This document shows, piece after piece, positions 41,778 through 55,012 of a DNA stretch of 64,000 nt. Location: positions 34,205,275 to 34,269,274 of the forward strand of contig JALGPY010000009.1 of assembly GCA_023055425.1 (NCBI GenBank), written 5' to 3'. Source of the stretch: Linanthus parryae (lineage: Eukaryota; Streptophyta; Magnoliopsida; Ericales; Polemoniaceae). The notes beneath the pieces are model-generated. The model saw only the letters and a program-made list of their open reading frames with translations, did not search any database and was not told where the DNA came from. The stretch's first letter is position 1. Each line of letters begins with the position of its first letter. A program made the translations under genes and the position numbers.

Positions 41778-43558
41778 TTACATCCTCTCCCCCTTAGGAG
41801 AGTGACGTCCTCGGAACTCATGGTACCTCGTCAACAGGTGAGGGTACTTCTTCCTCATATCCTCTTCCTCTTCCAAAGTTGCCTCTTCAGTGAGGTGATT
41901 TGTCCATAAGACCTTTACAATCTTGATACTCATGTTGCGGGTGTTCCTTGTCTTGGTGTCTAGAATCTTGACAGGATGTTCCTCATAACTCAAATACGGA
42001 TCCAGTTCTACTGGTTTGGGACCCAACACATGAGATGGGTTAGGCACGTACTTCTTCAGCTGAGATACATGGAATACATTGTGAACACGACCCAAATTCG
42101 ATGGTAAATCTAATCGATAAGCCACTTCTCCAATCTTCTCTATGACATCATATGGTCAAATGAACTTCGGGCTCAACTTCCCTTTCTGATTGAACCTCAT
42201 GACTCCCTTAGTAGGCGAAACTTTAAGAAATTCCTTTTCTCTAATTTGAAACTCCAATGGTCTCCTTTTCTGCTCAGTGTAGGACTTCTGTCTATCCTGA
42301 GTTGCCTTCATTCGCTGCTGAATAAGTCTCACCTGGTCTGTCATCTCTTCGATAAGTTTCAGACCAATTACTATTGTCTCGCTTATGTCGTTCCAACACA
42401 ATGGTGTTCTACACTTTCTTCCATACAACGCCTCGTGCGGTGCCATTCCAATACTGGCATGGTAACTGTTATTGAGGAGAATTCTATCAAAGGTAATTTA
42501 TCAACCTATGAACCTTGAAAGTCCAAAGCACACGATCTTATCATATCCTCCAACGTCTGAATTGTTCTTTCGGTTTGTCCATCCGTAGCAGGGTGGAATG
42601 CTGTGCTGAATTTCAACTGTGTTCCCAATGCCTCCTGAAGTGGTTTCCAGAAGTGAGAAAGAAAGTTGGGGTCCCCGTCGGAAACTATAGAGCTTGGATT
42701 TCCATGGTATCTGACAATGTTCTTCATATACGCATCGGCTCTTTGTTCCATGTTCCATGTTTCTTTCATCGGAATGAACCTTGCTGTCTTGGTTAATCAG
42801 TCAACTACGACCCAAATTTGATTCAGTCCGTTCTTCGATGTCGGTAAAGCAGTCAAAAAATCCATCGAAATTGAATCCCACTTCTAAACTGGGACATCCA
42901 ACGATTGAACTAAGTCTCCCATTCTCTTATGTTCAAACTTCACCTTTTGACAAGTCAGACATTTTGCCACAAATCCTGCTACCTCTCTTTTCATGTTGGG
43001 CCACCAAAATGTCTTCTTCAGATCTTTATAGAGTTTGTCACCTCCTGGATGTACAGAGTAGGGTGTGTTGTTTGCTTCACGCATCAACTTCTCCTTGGTT
43101 TCCGTACACTTGTGTGGTACACACCATCTTCCCTCATAGCGAATACTTCCATCTTCATGGATCTTGAAATCCTTTGCTTGACCTTCTGCAATCTTCTTCC
43201 TTATCCTTTCCAGCTTCACATCTCTAGGCTGGTTATTCCTTATCTCTTCTAAGACATCTGGCACAACTGTCATATTCCCAAGGATATTATTTACTCCACC
43301 TTGTTCCACCACTTCAATTTCGAGCTTTCGGAACTCATGGCATAGCCGGTCAGGAAAAACTAGCATGGTATCCAAAGTATGGCTCGATTTTCGGCTTAAC
43401 GCATCGGCTACTACGTTTACCTTCTCTTCGTGGTATTTGATACGCAAGTCATAATCCTTTATGATCTCCAACCAACGTCTTTGTCTGTTGTTTAGCTCTT
43501 TCTGAGTGAAGATGTACTTGAGACTGCTCTGGTCAGTATACAATCTACACACTGACCC
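41778..43558 (-). pseudogene. F RNase H end, integrase and chromodomain
   Basis: From right to left it has [20 protein letters not shown] and [12 protein letters not shown] (RNase H end, 43552-43370). Next is the integrase zinc-binding part with [20 protein letters not shown] and [13 protein letters not shown] (43050-42920), then the core with WDSISMDF, SDGDPNFLSHFW and TDGQTERT; exactly 35 residues separate the last Asp and Glu. The GPY-like tail and a chromodomain EEHPVKILDTKTRN...EEATLEEEEDMRKKYPHL end at 41778. A stop at 42884, a stop near 42800 and shifts near 42500 and 42150 break it. A chromodomain targets integration by binding histone marks. Confidence 0.88.
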
Positions 43559-43563
43559 ATATA
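43559..43563. repeat. Left target-site duplication of G
   Basis: 'atata' here equals 'atata' at 53296-53300, a perfect 5-bp TSD. Confidence 0.85.
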
Positions 43564-46500
43564 TGTAACAACCTCTATTTTAGTCTAGGGTTATTTTAGT
43601 AATTCCTTACATTATATTTTTTATTCAAAAATGTGAGAATCGAATTGTTTGATATTAGTGTTAGTCGTAATAAGACGCTGCATATATTACGTGTGATTTA
43701 TGTCTTAGTGATAAACTATGCGATTATAATTATCTTAATAAACTTATATACTCCTATAATATTATTTAATAATATCATTTCGTTTTAAATAATAAGCTAA
43801 CTATAAATTTAAATTAACAGTGTAGTAAATGTTTATTAAAATATGACGTTTAAGAGTTTTTCTCAAGATTAATATTTTAACTTTTATAAAAGATATCAGT
43901 CGAACTTAGTATCATTAATTATATTTATTTTTATAGAAGTTAAACAACTTTTTGTAGTCAAATTATTCTGTCAGTAAATGTTCCGTATTTATTTTTCAAG
44001 CTTTGTTTATCAGTTTAATTTACTTTTACCTGTCAAATTTCTATTTACCAGTCAAACTTATTTTTATCTGCTAACTTCTAATTATTCGGGCAAAAATTGC
44101 TTGATCTACTTGTTATTTTATTAGTTTTTTATTGGGTGTGAACTTTCGTCGCGTTTTTAAAACATTCGTCGCGCGTTAATTTTCCGTCGTGCACCACTTT
44201 TGCGAACCATCGTGTAGTTTCGTGACCCTGCCACACCGAATCAGTTTCTCTCTCCCATCACATTTTTTTTTCTTTTCCTCTCGTGTGTTTCAGCATCAGC
44301 CACCAACCAGCCACCTTCACCTCCGTACCTCCTCCTGCAACAACCCACGCTTGGCGTGGTTCTCTCCAGCTACACCTACACACTACTCTCGTCTTCCATC
44401 AACATCACCAGTCCTCTATTATTCACCTCCCTCTCTTCTATTTCTCCTCTTCTCTTCACCTTCTTAAATCTCATCCTTCCTCTTCTCCAACACCACACTC
44501 TGTTTCCCCTTACCTTGCCGAGAACAAACTAGAGCCACCACCACCATCACTCTGCTCTCAACCTCGCACCCACCTCCATCTCGCCCTATTCTCTGTTTCT
44601 CCCCAATATCACCACCACTCCCATCTCACCCTCTCTGTTTTTTTTCTACCCAAAGGAAAACCCACTGGAAAACACCCCCTTTCATCCCCCTTTTTTTTTT
44701 GACGAGAACAACCAACACCACTACCACCACAATCACCAAACACAACTTCATTCACCTTCACCTCTACTCCACCTCTCCATCCTTCTATTTCTCTCCCGAA
44801 CCAAAACAAAATCACCATCATCACTACTGAAAACAACCTCTCCGACCCTTCCCATGTTTTTCCGAACCACCTCCGGCAACATCCACCAACATCACCGCCA
44901 CTCACTCACTCTGCTCTCTCTCAACCTCTCAAACTCACCAATACCACCAGTAGCAGCAGCAGAAATGACAACAGCAGCATCAGCGCCGATAGTAACCCCC
45001 GACGCCGCCACTGCCACCCGACGTGAAGGCTCGGCACCACCGCTTCCGCCTCTCTCTACCTCTCTCTCTCCGCCTCTCCGTCGAGCTCCGGCGAAGCCCA
45101 GCCACCGGATTAAACCGGCGAACAAGACCCATAAGCCCGACGCCTCCATTGCCGTCCAAGCTCCAGCGAATTTTGACCCGGAGCTCCGCTTGTACGATTC
45201 AACTTGTTTCTTCTTTGGGTACACTCTCAAATCCATCTTGATCCATTTTTCATCATCAAAATCATGTATCTGTATTTCAATTTGTGTCTGGGTGTGTGGG
45301 TGTTTGAAATCGGGAAGAAAACCCATTTGAGAAGAGGGTGACATTGAATAAAAATTAAGTTGCAGGGGGTTTTGTTGTTCAATCAAAGAACTTAAGTTTA
45401 TGCTTTGTCACATGTTTAAAGGTTGTTAGGTAAAGTGGGGGTGCTTGCTATCGTTTCCAGTAACATGTTATATATGTATTTATACTTGTATTTACTTTGT
45501 ATATTAAGTTAGTATAAATCTTTTTAGTTAAATTATGTTAATTTATATACTAGATATAATTACAAATAAATTTGTTTTGTAACATAAAATAAAAATATAA
45601 ATTTATGTGAATTGGAAATTAGTTATGTTTATATATTTATATTTAGTTGTTGAAAAATAAGTTTGTAAAATACATTCTTTTTATATATGTTTATATATGT
45701 ATCCAATAAAGATTATGTTGTTTAAAAGATAAATGAAATCTAAATCTCGTTTTTAATTTCTTTAGTATTGAGATTTCAATAAAACGTACAACTTGATATT
45801 ATTTTTATCAACAAGTAAATTCGTTTAATTAGAGTATAAAAAAGTTTCATCTCCTTAAAATTTATTATTTATTTTTTGAATTCCTAAGAATCGTTTAGGG
45901 GGTTTATAACTACCTTGGGGGAATCCGATTAGAGCTGTCGATTGCATATCAAATAGGAGATGTGCATTGTCATACGTTTGCAAATCAAACTTGCTTGTAA
46001 TGAGGACTATATGTATTGGTTTGTAGAGCCTGTCTTTAAAGAACCAGGCGTAGTGTACGAGTAAAGATTTGCTAGCGTAACTTCGGCTCTCACGGTGAGT
46101 ATTCATGCTTAGTCTCGTGTGCTTATCTTCTTACGTGTCAAAACGTGATTTAGGTCTTGTCTCAAAATATATGCTTAGTTTGGCGTGCCAATTCCTTTCA
46201 TGTAATCTACTTGTTTTATTTGAAAATAATTGACGCACCTTATTTCGAAATTTCTAAACTTGTCGTACTTGCTTTTAAATCGTCACTTTACTACTCGTCT
46301 TCAAATCGAAAAAACTCATTGGTCAACTGTCACTTTCAGAATTCATTAACAACGTAAAGTGAAAGATCGCATGTATTGGAACCAGTTGGTTCTTGGAATC
46401 CCCGTAGTTGGCTTTAATTTTTCTCTCAGATGGCACGATTCTTCGCCTAGTATACTTTATTATTATAGTGGGGGCGGGAAAGGTTTTCCATAACGCCAGG

Positions 46501-47374
46501 CACGGAGGAAAGTTTTTCTCTCTTGTTGTCGTCCTACAACGGGAAAGGTTTTCCCAAATTGTGACGTAGTTTATTATTATAGTGGGCTCAGGAAAGGTTT
46601 TCCGTAACGCCAGGCACGGAGGAAAGGTTTTCTCTCTCGTTGTCGTCCTACACTGGGAAGGTTTCCCCGGGATAGGTTTTTCAAATTCTTGATCTAGATA
46701 TCCGATCAGAGATGATATACTTCACCCTGGTCTCCCGTGGTTACTGCGACATAATAATATGACTTGTTTCATATTCACGTTTGGAAACGTATGAGTATCT
46801 CGGTAAACGAATCGGCTACTCATAATAACTTTCAGTTTAGAAACAATAACTTTTGAGAACTCTGATAATCGTGACTTCTACTCGTACTTATATTTCTGAA
46901 AATAGTTCAAGTCTTTACTCTGATGTTTATACTTATACTCTGTTACTGTTTAAACTATGTCAAATGTAAACACGGTAACCTTTCTTAGCCACTCTATTTT
47001 ACATGCTAAGGTGTTTATTCACTCAGTTTTTACTGATACTCGAAAAACTGCATCCTTGTTTCTTTTAAATTCCCCGTAGGTTTATGATTGGTTGCTTGGG
47101 GCAACGCGCTGGGATCACGAACACGTTCTCTCATGCAATCAGTAGAGTTTAGTAATTAACCAGAGAGCTCACTTTTGATGTGAAATATTTTGTTAGACTT
47201 TGTGTCCAGTTTGGAACCAGTCACGAACGCTGTAAACTTTTATCGTAATAAATCAGTAGTTGGATGTTTCCTTTCACTTGTTTTTGGTTACCACTCCTTG
47301 TACGAAAGGGTAAAATCCCCTGTATGGAGGGCACCAACCGATTTCCGGCTCCTCTGGAAATCATGGGTGTTACA
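43564..47374 (+). mobile_element. 5' LTR of G (3,811 bp)
   Basis: It starts 'tgtaacaacc' and ends 'atgggtgttaca'. It has a CT-rich tract (44200-45100) and degenerate short repeats 'gggaaaggttttcc' near 46460-46680. Its open frames in the CT-rich tract are not conserved as one protein between LTRs, so none is called a gene. Confidence 0.9.
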
Positions 47375-47392
47375 GTTGCTATCAGAGCAGTG
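47375..47392 (+). other. Primer-binding site of G
   Basis: 'gttgctatcagagcagtg' follows the LTR directly and matches the initiator-methionine tRNA site TGGTATCAGAGC except for one base in its core. Confidence 0.7.
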
Positions 47393-48009
47393 ACATCCAG
47401 TAGGACTGTAGGGAGAAAACACTTAAAACTAAGATTTTTGAAAGTAACTAAAGCTAATTTTGTACTTGAACTTGAAATTGATAGGGCAAGATAATTGAAA
47501 AGTAAATTTGGAATAAGCCGGGGATTTTGGGTTATGTCGCTTGTTTATCCTCGCATGCCTAACTGATATGTGTTACTTGTCTTTACTTTCATCCCATTTT
47601 CAAACCTTAGTGCTTATACATGTTCGAATGACCAGTGACTGACTGGGGTATTTCCCGCCCACCCTCATCCTTGGTTTTGAAACACTGTATCCTACACTTA
47701 TGTGTGTTCTTTCTTACATGACTGAAGGGTGTTTTACCTCGCTTTGTGCTAATTTCTCTCTCTTTTTTTCTTTCTCTTGCTTTGTGCTAATTTATGATTG
47801 TTCAATCGCACTTCTCTATATGCTTCGTTATTTGTGAGAATTATATTCTCAAGTTCCGTAAATTGCAACGAGTCTCTTATATGATTTTCCATTATGTGTG
47901 TGTTTGTACGATGTCCTCTTGCACAGTTAGAACCGTTTTTGTGTGTAATGACCATACGTCTTTGCATACATTCCGAATCGCGTAATCGATAAGAAATCGT
48001 ATAGGGTAT

Positions 48010-49350
48010 ATGAACGATAGGAAACACTGCTACGCCATCAGAAGCAACTCGTCTACCCAAATGGAAGGAGTTGAAGAATTGCACCCACAGATGACTCAAC
48101 TGATCGCTCAAATGGGTCAGTTTGTTCAGGCTGTGAACAACAACCAGAGCAATCCAAACAACAATGTTTCCAATGAACGGGAACCAGACTTGTCTAAGAA
48201 GATAGGTCAGAGGACCCCGAGCAACTTCTATGGGAAGGAGGATCCAGTACTGCTCGAAAACTGGATCAGGGAATTCGATAAAATCTTCCATGCAATGGAA
48301 TGTCTCGAAGCCCGCAAGGTCAATGAGGCGGCTTTCTATTTCAAGGACAAGGTCGATAACTGGTGGACAGCTAATCGAGCAAGGCTCGTAGCTCAAGAAG
48401 GCTTTAACTGGGAAGCAATGAAGGCTGCTATGAGAGAAAACTCCTATCCAGAGCAGGTCAAGGAACAGAATTATAATGAATTCATTGCGTTGAAGCAAGG
48501 CAACGACTCCGTGACGGACTACTTTGACAAGCTCGTGGAGTTAGCTCGATTTGCAGAAGACACAGTGCCTACTAAAGGACGCATGGTCACAGGTTTGAAG
48601 CTCGGCGTTCAGAGGATCATGCTCACAAGGGGCTATGACACCTTGTCAGAAGCCTATGGGATAGCAGCAAATATATGGAGAGTCGATCAGGCACTAAGTC
48701 AACAGCTCGGAAAGAGAAAGGCGGCAGGTTTATAGGCTGGAAGCTATGACCATTGAAGAAACAACAACGGGGAAACAAAGAAGTACTTTAGGTTCGACAT
48801 TGGCGGAGGAAGTGAGAACCCTAACCAAAGGAATGTTGGCGACCAACACAACCAAGCAGGAAGGCCTAGCCGCCACTTTTATTGTAAGATATGCAACCGG
48901 GACCACCCATGAGTTAATTGTGATGGAAGCAAGGTTACATGCAACTATTGTGGCATATCGGGCCACAGGAAGTACGAATGCGACAAAATGAAGGAAGTAG
49001 AGATACAACAAGGCAATAATGGAGGGAACAACCAAGGGGTTGCGCAGAACAACTATCAAGGAAATGGACAGAACTACCATGGAAATCAGCAGAATCAGAT
49101 TGGGAATGGATCCCGGCTGAACAACCAGAATGGGGGAAATCAGATCTGCAACAATAACAACAGAAACGACGCTGGTCAGCAGAGTAACTACAACAGGAAT
49201 GGCAACACGAATGGATGGAAAAACAGGAATGTGGCTGCCTATGGCAACAACGACAACCAAAGAGCTAGCAACAATGGAAATGGAAATGGAAACGGAAAAC
49301 TGCAGCTCAAGGAAACAACGAGGGGCTCGATAGACGTATCTTTCGGATGA
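48010..49350 (+). pseudogene. Gag of G with zinc knuckles, broken after codon 241
   Basis: The ORF 48010-48735 (start MNDRKHCYAIRSN; the Met at 48061, MEGVEELHPQMTQL, is an alternative) has the retrotransposon gag domain: PSNFYGKEDPVLLENWIREF, VDNWWTANRARL, GNDSVTDYFDKLVELARF. It resembles the gag of F (ENWIDEMDK, GNGSVTEYFKKFMELSRF). A frame change then leads to two CCHC units, CKICNRDH..VNC (with a TGA where Trp is expected) and CNYCGISGHRKYEC near 48870-48985, and an Asn/Gly-rich tail to 49350. No pol follows. Confidence 0.85.
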
Positions 49351-49486
49351 ACCAGATAGAAACGAAGGCGACAAACAACAGGGCAACATGTATGTTGCCT
49401 ATAACAAACCCTACTTTTCACTTCGTATTAGAAACCCGTAAAGACTTTCGGAAACCCTTCGAGCTTCGAGGACGAAGCTCAGTCCT
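49351..49486 (+). other. Remnant between gag and polypurine tract of G
   Basis: Only 136 bp replaces the whole pol region. It includes 'gagcttcgaggacgaagctc', a 3'-terminal motif also present in C and, in part, F. Confidence 0.6.
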
Positions 49487-49499
49487 AAGTGGGGGTAGA
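49487..49499 (+). other. Polypurine tract of G
   Basis: 'taagtgggggtaga' ends at the LTR start TG (49500). Confidence 0.7.
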
Positions 49500-52400
49500 T
49501 GTAAAAACCCGTATTTTTGTCTAGGGTTATTTTAGTAATCCCTTAAATTATATTTATTATTCAAAAATGTGAGAATCGTATTGTTTGATATTAGTGTTAG
49601 TCGTAATAAGACGCTGCATATATTGCGTGTGATTTATATCGTAGTGATAAACTATGCGATTATAATTATCTTGATAAACTTATATACTCCTATAATGTTA
49701 CTTAATAATATCATTTCGTTTTAAATCATAAGCTAACTATAAATTTAAATTAACAGTGTAATAAATGTTTATTAAAATAAAACGTTTAAGAGTTCTTCTC
49801 AAGATTAATATTTGAACTTTTATTAAAAATATCATTCGAACTTAGTATCACTAATTAAATTTATTTTTATAGTAGTTAAAGAACTTTTAACAGTCAAAAT
49901 TATTTTGTTAGTAAATGTTCCTTCTTTATCTGTCATGCTTTGTTTATCAGTCTAATTTACTTTTACCAGTCAAATTTCTATTTACCTGTCAAACTTATTT
50001 TTATCTGCTAACTTTTAATTATTCGGGCAAAAATTGCTTGATCTATTTGTTATGTTATTACTTGTTCATTGGGTGTGAACTTTCGTCGCGTTTTTAAAAT
50101 ATTCGCCGCGCGTTCATTTTCCGTCGTGCACCACTTTTCGCGAGCCACCGTGTAGGTTCGTGACCCTGCCACACCGAATCACTTTCTCTCTCCCATCACA
50201 TTTTTTTTTCTTTTCCTATGATGTGTTTCAGCATCAGCCACCAACCAGCCACCTTCACCTCCGTACCTCCTCCTGCAACAACCCACGCTTGGCGTGGTTC
50301 TCTCCAGCTACACCTTCACACTACTCTCCTCTTCCATCAACATCACCAGTCCTCTATTATTCACCTCCCTCTCTTCTATTTCTCCTCTTCTCTTCACCTT
50401 CTTAAATATCATCCTTCCTCTTCTCCAACACACACTCTGTTTCCCCTTACCTTGCCGAGAACAAACCAGAGCCACCACCACCATCACTCTGCTCTCAACC
50501 TCGCACCCACCTCCATCTCTCCCTATTCTCTGTTTCTCCGCAACATCACCACCACTCCCATCTCACCCTCTCTGTTTTTTTTCTACCCAAAAGAAGACCC
50601 ACTGGAAAACACCCCCTTTCATCCCTTGTTTTGTTTTTGACGAGAACAACCAACACCACTGCCACCACAATCACCAAACACAACTTCTTTCACCTTCACC
50701 TCTACTCCACCTCTCCATCCTTCTGTTTCTCTCGCGAACCAAAACACAACCACCATCATCACCACTGAAAACAACCTCTCCGACCCTTCCCCTGTTTTGC
50801 CGAACCCACCTCCCGCAACATCCACCAACATCACCGCCAATCACTCTCTCTGCTCTCTCTCAACCTCTCAAACTCACCAATACCACCAGTAGCAGCAGCG
50901 AGCAGCAGCGCCCGTACTAACCCCCGACGCCGCCACTGCCACCCGACCCAAAGGCTCGGCACCACCGCTGCCGCCTTTCTCTACCTCCCTCTCTCCGCCT
51001 CTCTGTCGAGCTTTGACGAAGCCCAGCCACCGGATTAAACCGGCGACCAAGACCCAGAAGCCCGACGCCTCCATTGTCGTCCAAGCTCCGTCGAATTTTG
51101 ACCCGGAGCGCCGCTTGTACGATTCAACTTGTTTCTTCTTTGGGTACACTCTCAAATCCATCTTGATCCAGTTTTCATCATCAAAATCATGTATCTGTAT
51201 TTCAATTTGTGTCTGGGTGTGTGGGTGTTTGAAATCGGGAAGAAAACCCATTTGAGAAGAGGGTGACATTGAATAAAAATTAAGTTGAAGGGGGGTTTTG
51301 TTGTTCAATCTGAGAGCTTAAGGTTATGCTTTTTTACATGTTTAAAGGCTGTTAGGTAAAGTGGGGGTGCTTGCTATCATTTCTAGTAACATGTTATATA
51401 TGTATTTATACTTGTATTTACTTTGTATATTAAGTTAGTATAAATCTTTTTAGTTAAATTATGTTAATTTATATACTAGATATAATTTCAAATAAATTGG
51501 TTTTGTAACATAAAATAAAAACATAAATTTATGTGAATTGGAAATTAGTTATGTTTATATATTTATATTTAGTTTTTGAAAAATAAGTTTATAAAATACA
51601 TTTTTTATATACGTTTATATATGTATCCAATAAAGATTATGTTATTTAAAAGATAAATGAAATCTAAATCTCGTTTTAATTTCTTTAGTATTGAGATTTC
51701 AAAAAAATGTACAACTTGCTATTATATTTATCAACAAGTAAATTAGTTTAATTAGAGTATTAAAATTTATTATTTATTTTTGAATTCCTAAGAATCGTTT
51801 AGGGGTTTATAACTACCTTGGGGGAATCCGATTAGAGCTGTCGCTTGCATATCAAATAGGACATGTGCATTGTCATACGTTTGCAAACCAAAATTTCTTG
51901 TAATGAGGACTATATGTATTGGTTTCTAGAGCCTGTCTTTGAAGAACCAGGCGTAGTGTATGAGTAAAGATTTTCTAGCGTAACTTCGGCTCTCACGGTG
52001 AGTATTCATGCTTAGTCTCGTGTGCTTATCTTCTTCCGTGTCAAAACGTGATTTATGTCTTGTCTCAAAATATATGCTGAGTTTTGCGTGCCAATTCCTT
52101 TCATGTGATATACTTGTTTTATTTGAAAATAATTGACGCACCTTATTTCAAAATTTCTAAACTTGACGTACTTGCTTTTAAATCGTCACTTTACTACTCG
52201 TCTTCAAAATGAAAAAAATCGTTGGTCAAATGTCACTGTAAGAATTCATTAACAACGTAAAGTGAAAGATCGCATGTACCGGAACCAGTTGGTTGTTACT
52301 TGGAATCCCCGTAGTTGGCTTTAATTTTTCTCTCAGATGGCACGATTCTTCGCCTAGTATACTTTATTATTATATTGAGGGCGGGAAAGGTTTTCCATAA

Positions 52401-53295
52401 CGCCAGGCACGGAGGAAAGGTTTTCTCTCTTGTTGTCGTCCTACATCGGGAAAGGTTTTCCCAAATTGTGACGTAGTTTATTATTATAGGGGGGCGGGAA
52501 AGGTTTTCCCTAACGCAAGGCACGGAGGAAAGGTTTTCTCTCTCGTTTTCGCCCTACACTGGGAAGGTTTCCCCGGGAAAGGTTTTCTCTCTCGTTTTCG
52601 CCCCAATTCTTGATCTAGATATTCGATTTGAGATGATATACTTCACCCTGGTTCTCCTTGGTTACTACGACATAATAATGTGACTTGTTTCATATTCACG
52701 TCTGGAAACGTATGAATATCTCGGTAAACTAATCGGCTACTCATAATAACTTTCAGTTTAGAAACAATAACTTTTGAGAACTCTAATAATCGTGACTTCT
52801 ACTCATACTTATATTTCTTAAAATAGTTCAAGTCTTTACTCTGATGTTTATACTTATACCCTGTTACTGTTTAAACTATGTCAAATGTAAACCCGGTAAC
52901 CTTTCTTAGCCACTTTGTTTAACATGCTAAGGTGTTTATTCACTCAGTTTTTACTGATACTCGAAAAACTGCATCCTTGGTTATTTTAATTTCCCCGCAG
53001 GTTTATGATTGGTTGCTTGGGGTAATGCGCTGGGATCAAGAACACGTTCTCTCATGCAAATAGTAGAGTTTAGTAATTAACCGGAGAGCTAACTTTTGAT
53101 GTAAAATATTTTGTTAGACTTTGTGTCCAGTTTGGAACCAGCCACGAACGTTGTAAACTTTTATCGTAATGAATCAGTAGTTGGATGTTTCCTTTCACTT
53201 GTTTTTGGTTACCACTCCTTGTACCAAAGGGTAAAATCCCCTGTACGGAGGGCACCAACCGGTTTCCGGCTCTTCTGGAAATCGGGGGTGTTACA
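49500..53295 (+). mobile_element. 3' LTR of G (3,796 bp)
   Basis: It starts 'tgtaaaaaccc' and ends 'gggggtgttaca', colinear with the 5' LTR throughout. The repeats 'ggaaaggttttc' recur near 52380-52600. Confidence 0.9.
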
Positions 53296-53300
53296 ATATA

Positions 53301-54195
53301 GGTGATGTCTCCATATCTTCAGTGCGAAAACTATTGCTGCAAGTTCTAAATCATGCGTAGCATAGTTCTCTTCACGAGCTTTCAGCTATCTCGAAGCATA
53401 GGCAATAACCCTTCTTTCTTGCATAAGCACGCATCCTAAACCCTTCTTCGATGCGTCGGTGTAAACGTCAAACTCGCCAGAATCATTGGGTAAAGCTAAC
53501 ACAGGTGTTGTAGTCCACTTTTCCTTCAATGTCTCGAATGCTTCTTCACAATCTTTGCCCCACTGATACTTTACCGTCTTCTTGGTAAGTGTAGTCAGCG
53601 GTCTAGCGATCTTCGAGAAATCTTTTACAAAACGCCTGTAATATCCTGCTAATCCCAGAAAACTTCTTACTTCTGACACATTCTTCGGAGTAGGACAATC
53701 TTTAACTGCTGAAATCTTTCCTGGATCTATGGATATCCCTTCCTTTGAGATTATGTGACCTAGAAACGGAACATGATATAGCCAAAACTCACATTTCGAG
53801 AGATTAGCATACAACTTCTCATGTATCAACGTTTCTAACACTTCTCTGAGATGTTCTTCGTGATCTTCCTCGCTCTTTGAGTAAACGAGGATGTCATCAA
53901 TAAAGACGACCACGAACCGATCCAAAAACGTCCTCATAACACGATTCATTATATCCATACAAACTGCAGGAGCATTAGTTAGACAGAAAGGCGTAACGGT
54001 AAACTCATAATGTCCATACCTTGTTCTAAAGGCGGTCTTCGGGATGTCCTTCTCGTCTACCCGAAGCTCGTGATACCCTGATCTCAAGTCTATCTTTGAG
54101 AAAACACTCGCCCCTTGCAACTGATCGAACAAGTCGTCAATTCGGGGTAAAGGGTATTTGTTCTTGATCGTTGCTCTATTCAACTCTATAGTCAA
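53301..54195 (-). pseudogene. F reverse transcriptase and RNase H start
   Basis: The frame starts [20 protein letters not shown] and holds [15 protein letters not shown], the catalytic [15 protein letters not shown] (FIDD at 53893-53904, a common variant of YVDD in chromoviruses), [11 protein letters not shown] and [16 protein letters not shown] '[13 protein letters not shown]'. The RNase H begins [18 protein letters not shown]. It then has a TAG (53383-53385) where Gln is usual after YASR and runs on to the insertion point of G at 53300. The rest of the domain lies left of 43559. Confidence 0.9.
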
Positions 54196-54985
54196 TGCAT
54201 AATCTCAAGCTTCTGTCTTTCTTCTTCACAAACAATACAGGTGCGCCCCAAGGGGACACACTTGGACTTATGTAACCCTTTTGAAATAGCTCTTGCAACT
54301 GATCCTTTAGTTCTTTCAACTCTACTGGTGCCATCCTGTACGGCGCCTTTAAGATTGGAGCTGTTCCAGGTGCTAAGTCCATAGTGAACTCAATTTCCCT
54401 TTTAGGTGGCATTCCTGGAATCTCTTCTGGGAATACCTCGGGAAAATCCTTGACTATGGGTATCTCTTCTAGCACATTCTCCTTTTTAGATACGTCTTGG
54501 ACATAACAAAAATAAGAACTATTCCCCTTCTTCACTTGGTTGACTATGGTCAAAGCTGACACTAGTCGGATACATGGTTCTTTCGTGATACCACGGTAAG
54601 AAAAAAATTCTCCCTTTGGACCTTTAAGCCTGATCTTCTGATCGTGACTGTCTATAAATGCTCGATATATACCCAGCCTATCCATTCCCAATATAACATC
54701 TATCCCACCAATATCAAATTGTATTAGATTCGCTGGCAAGGTACTAGCCGAAATCTTAACTTCTACCCCTTCAAAAATGGTGTCACAAACTGTTATTTGA
54801 CCGGTTGGGGTAGCTACGTGCATGGATATTCTAGACGGATTATTGAGACTCAAATTTTCCACAAATGCTGACGAAATAAATGAATATGATGCTCCAGAAT
54901 CAAATAGAGTAAATGCTGGTTGATCATGGACAAGAAATGTACCAGTGACTACTCCATTTGCTGCTTCTGCCTCAGTCCTGCTCAT
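54176..54985 (-). pseudogene. F aspartic protease and linker to reverse transcriptase
   Basis: The 269-codon open stretch has the protease motif [17 protein letters not shown] near 54900 and [10 protein letters not shown] near 54690, the two hallmarks of a chromovirus protease. It then has the linker with [20 protein letters not shown] and the first reverse-transcriptase motif LRLCIDYR. A one-base change near 54190 shifts the frame into ORF 53386-54195, so pol is split there. Confidence 0.88.
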
Positions 54986-55012
54986 GACAGCGATCCTTGC
55001 AACATTCCGGTT

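Larger units (their letters stand above)
43564..53295 (+). mobile_element. Element G: non-autonomous large-LTR retrotransposon nested in F
   Basis: LTRs of 3,811 bp (43564-47374) and 3,796 bp (49500-53295) flank an internal region of only 2.1 kb with a primer-binding site, a gag ORF, zinc knuckles, an Asn-rich tail and a polypurine tract, but no protease, reverse transcriptase, RNase H or integrase. In a sample of about 150 bp at the LTR starts I count seven mismatches (about 95% identity), so it is older than A. It interrupts F's RNase H codons with a perfect TSD. Confidence 0.9.

Noticed and set aside
44892..45386. Minus-strand ORFs in G's LTRs (44892-45386 and 50874-51308) with similar translations
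   Set aside because: Similarity follows from the LTR duplication itself. There is no family motif, and the frames start and end differently.
47749..48498. 249-codon minus-strand ORF across the leader and gag of G
   Set aside because: It is the shadow of the real plus-strand gag, with no recognisable domain.
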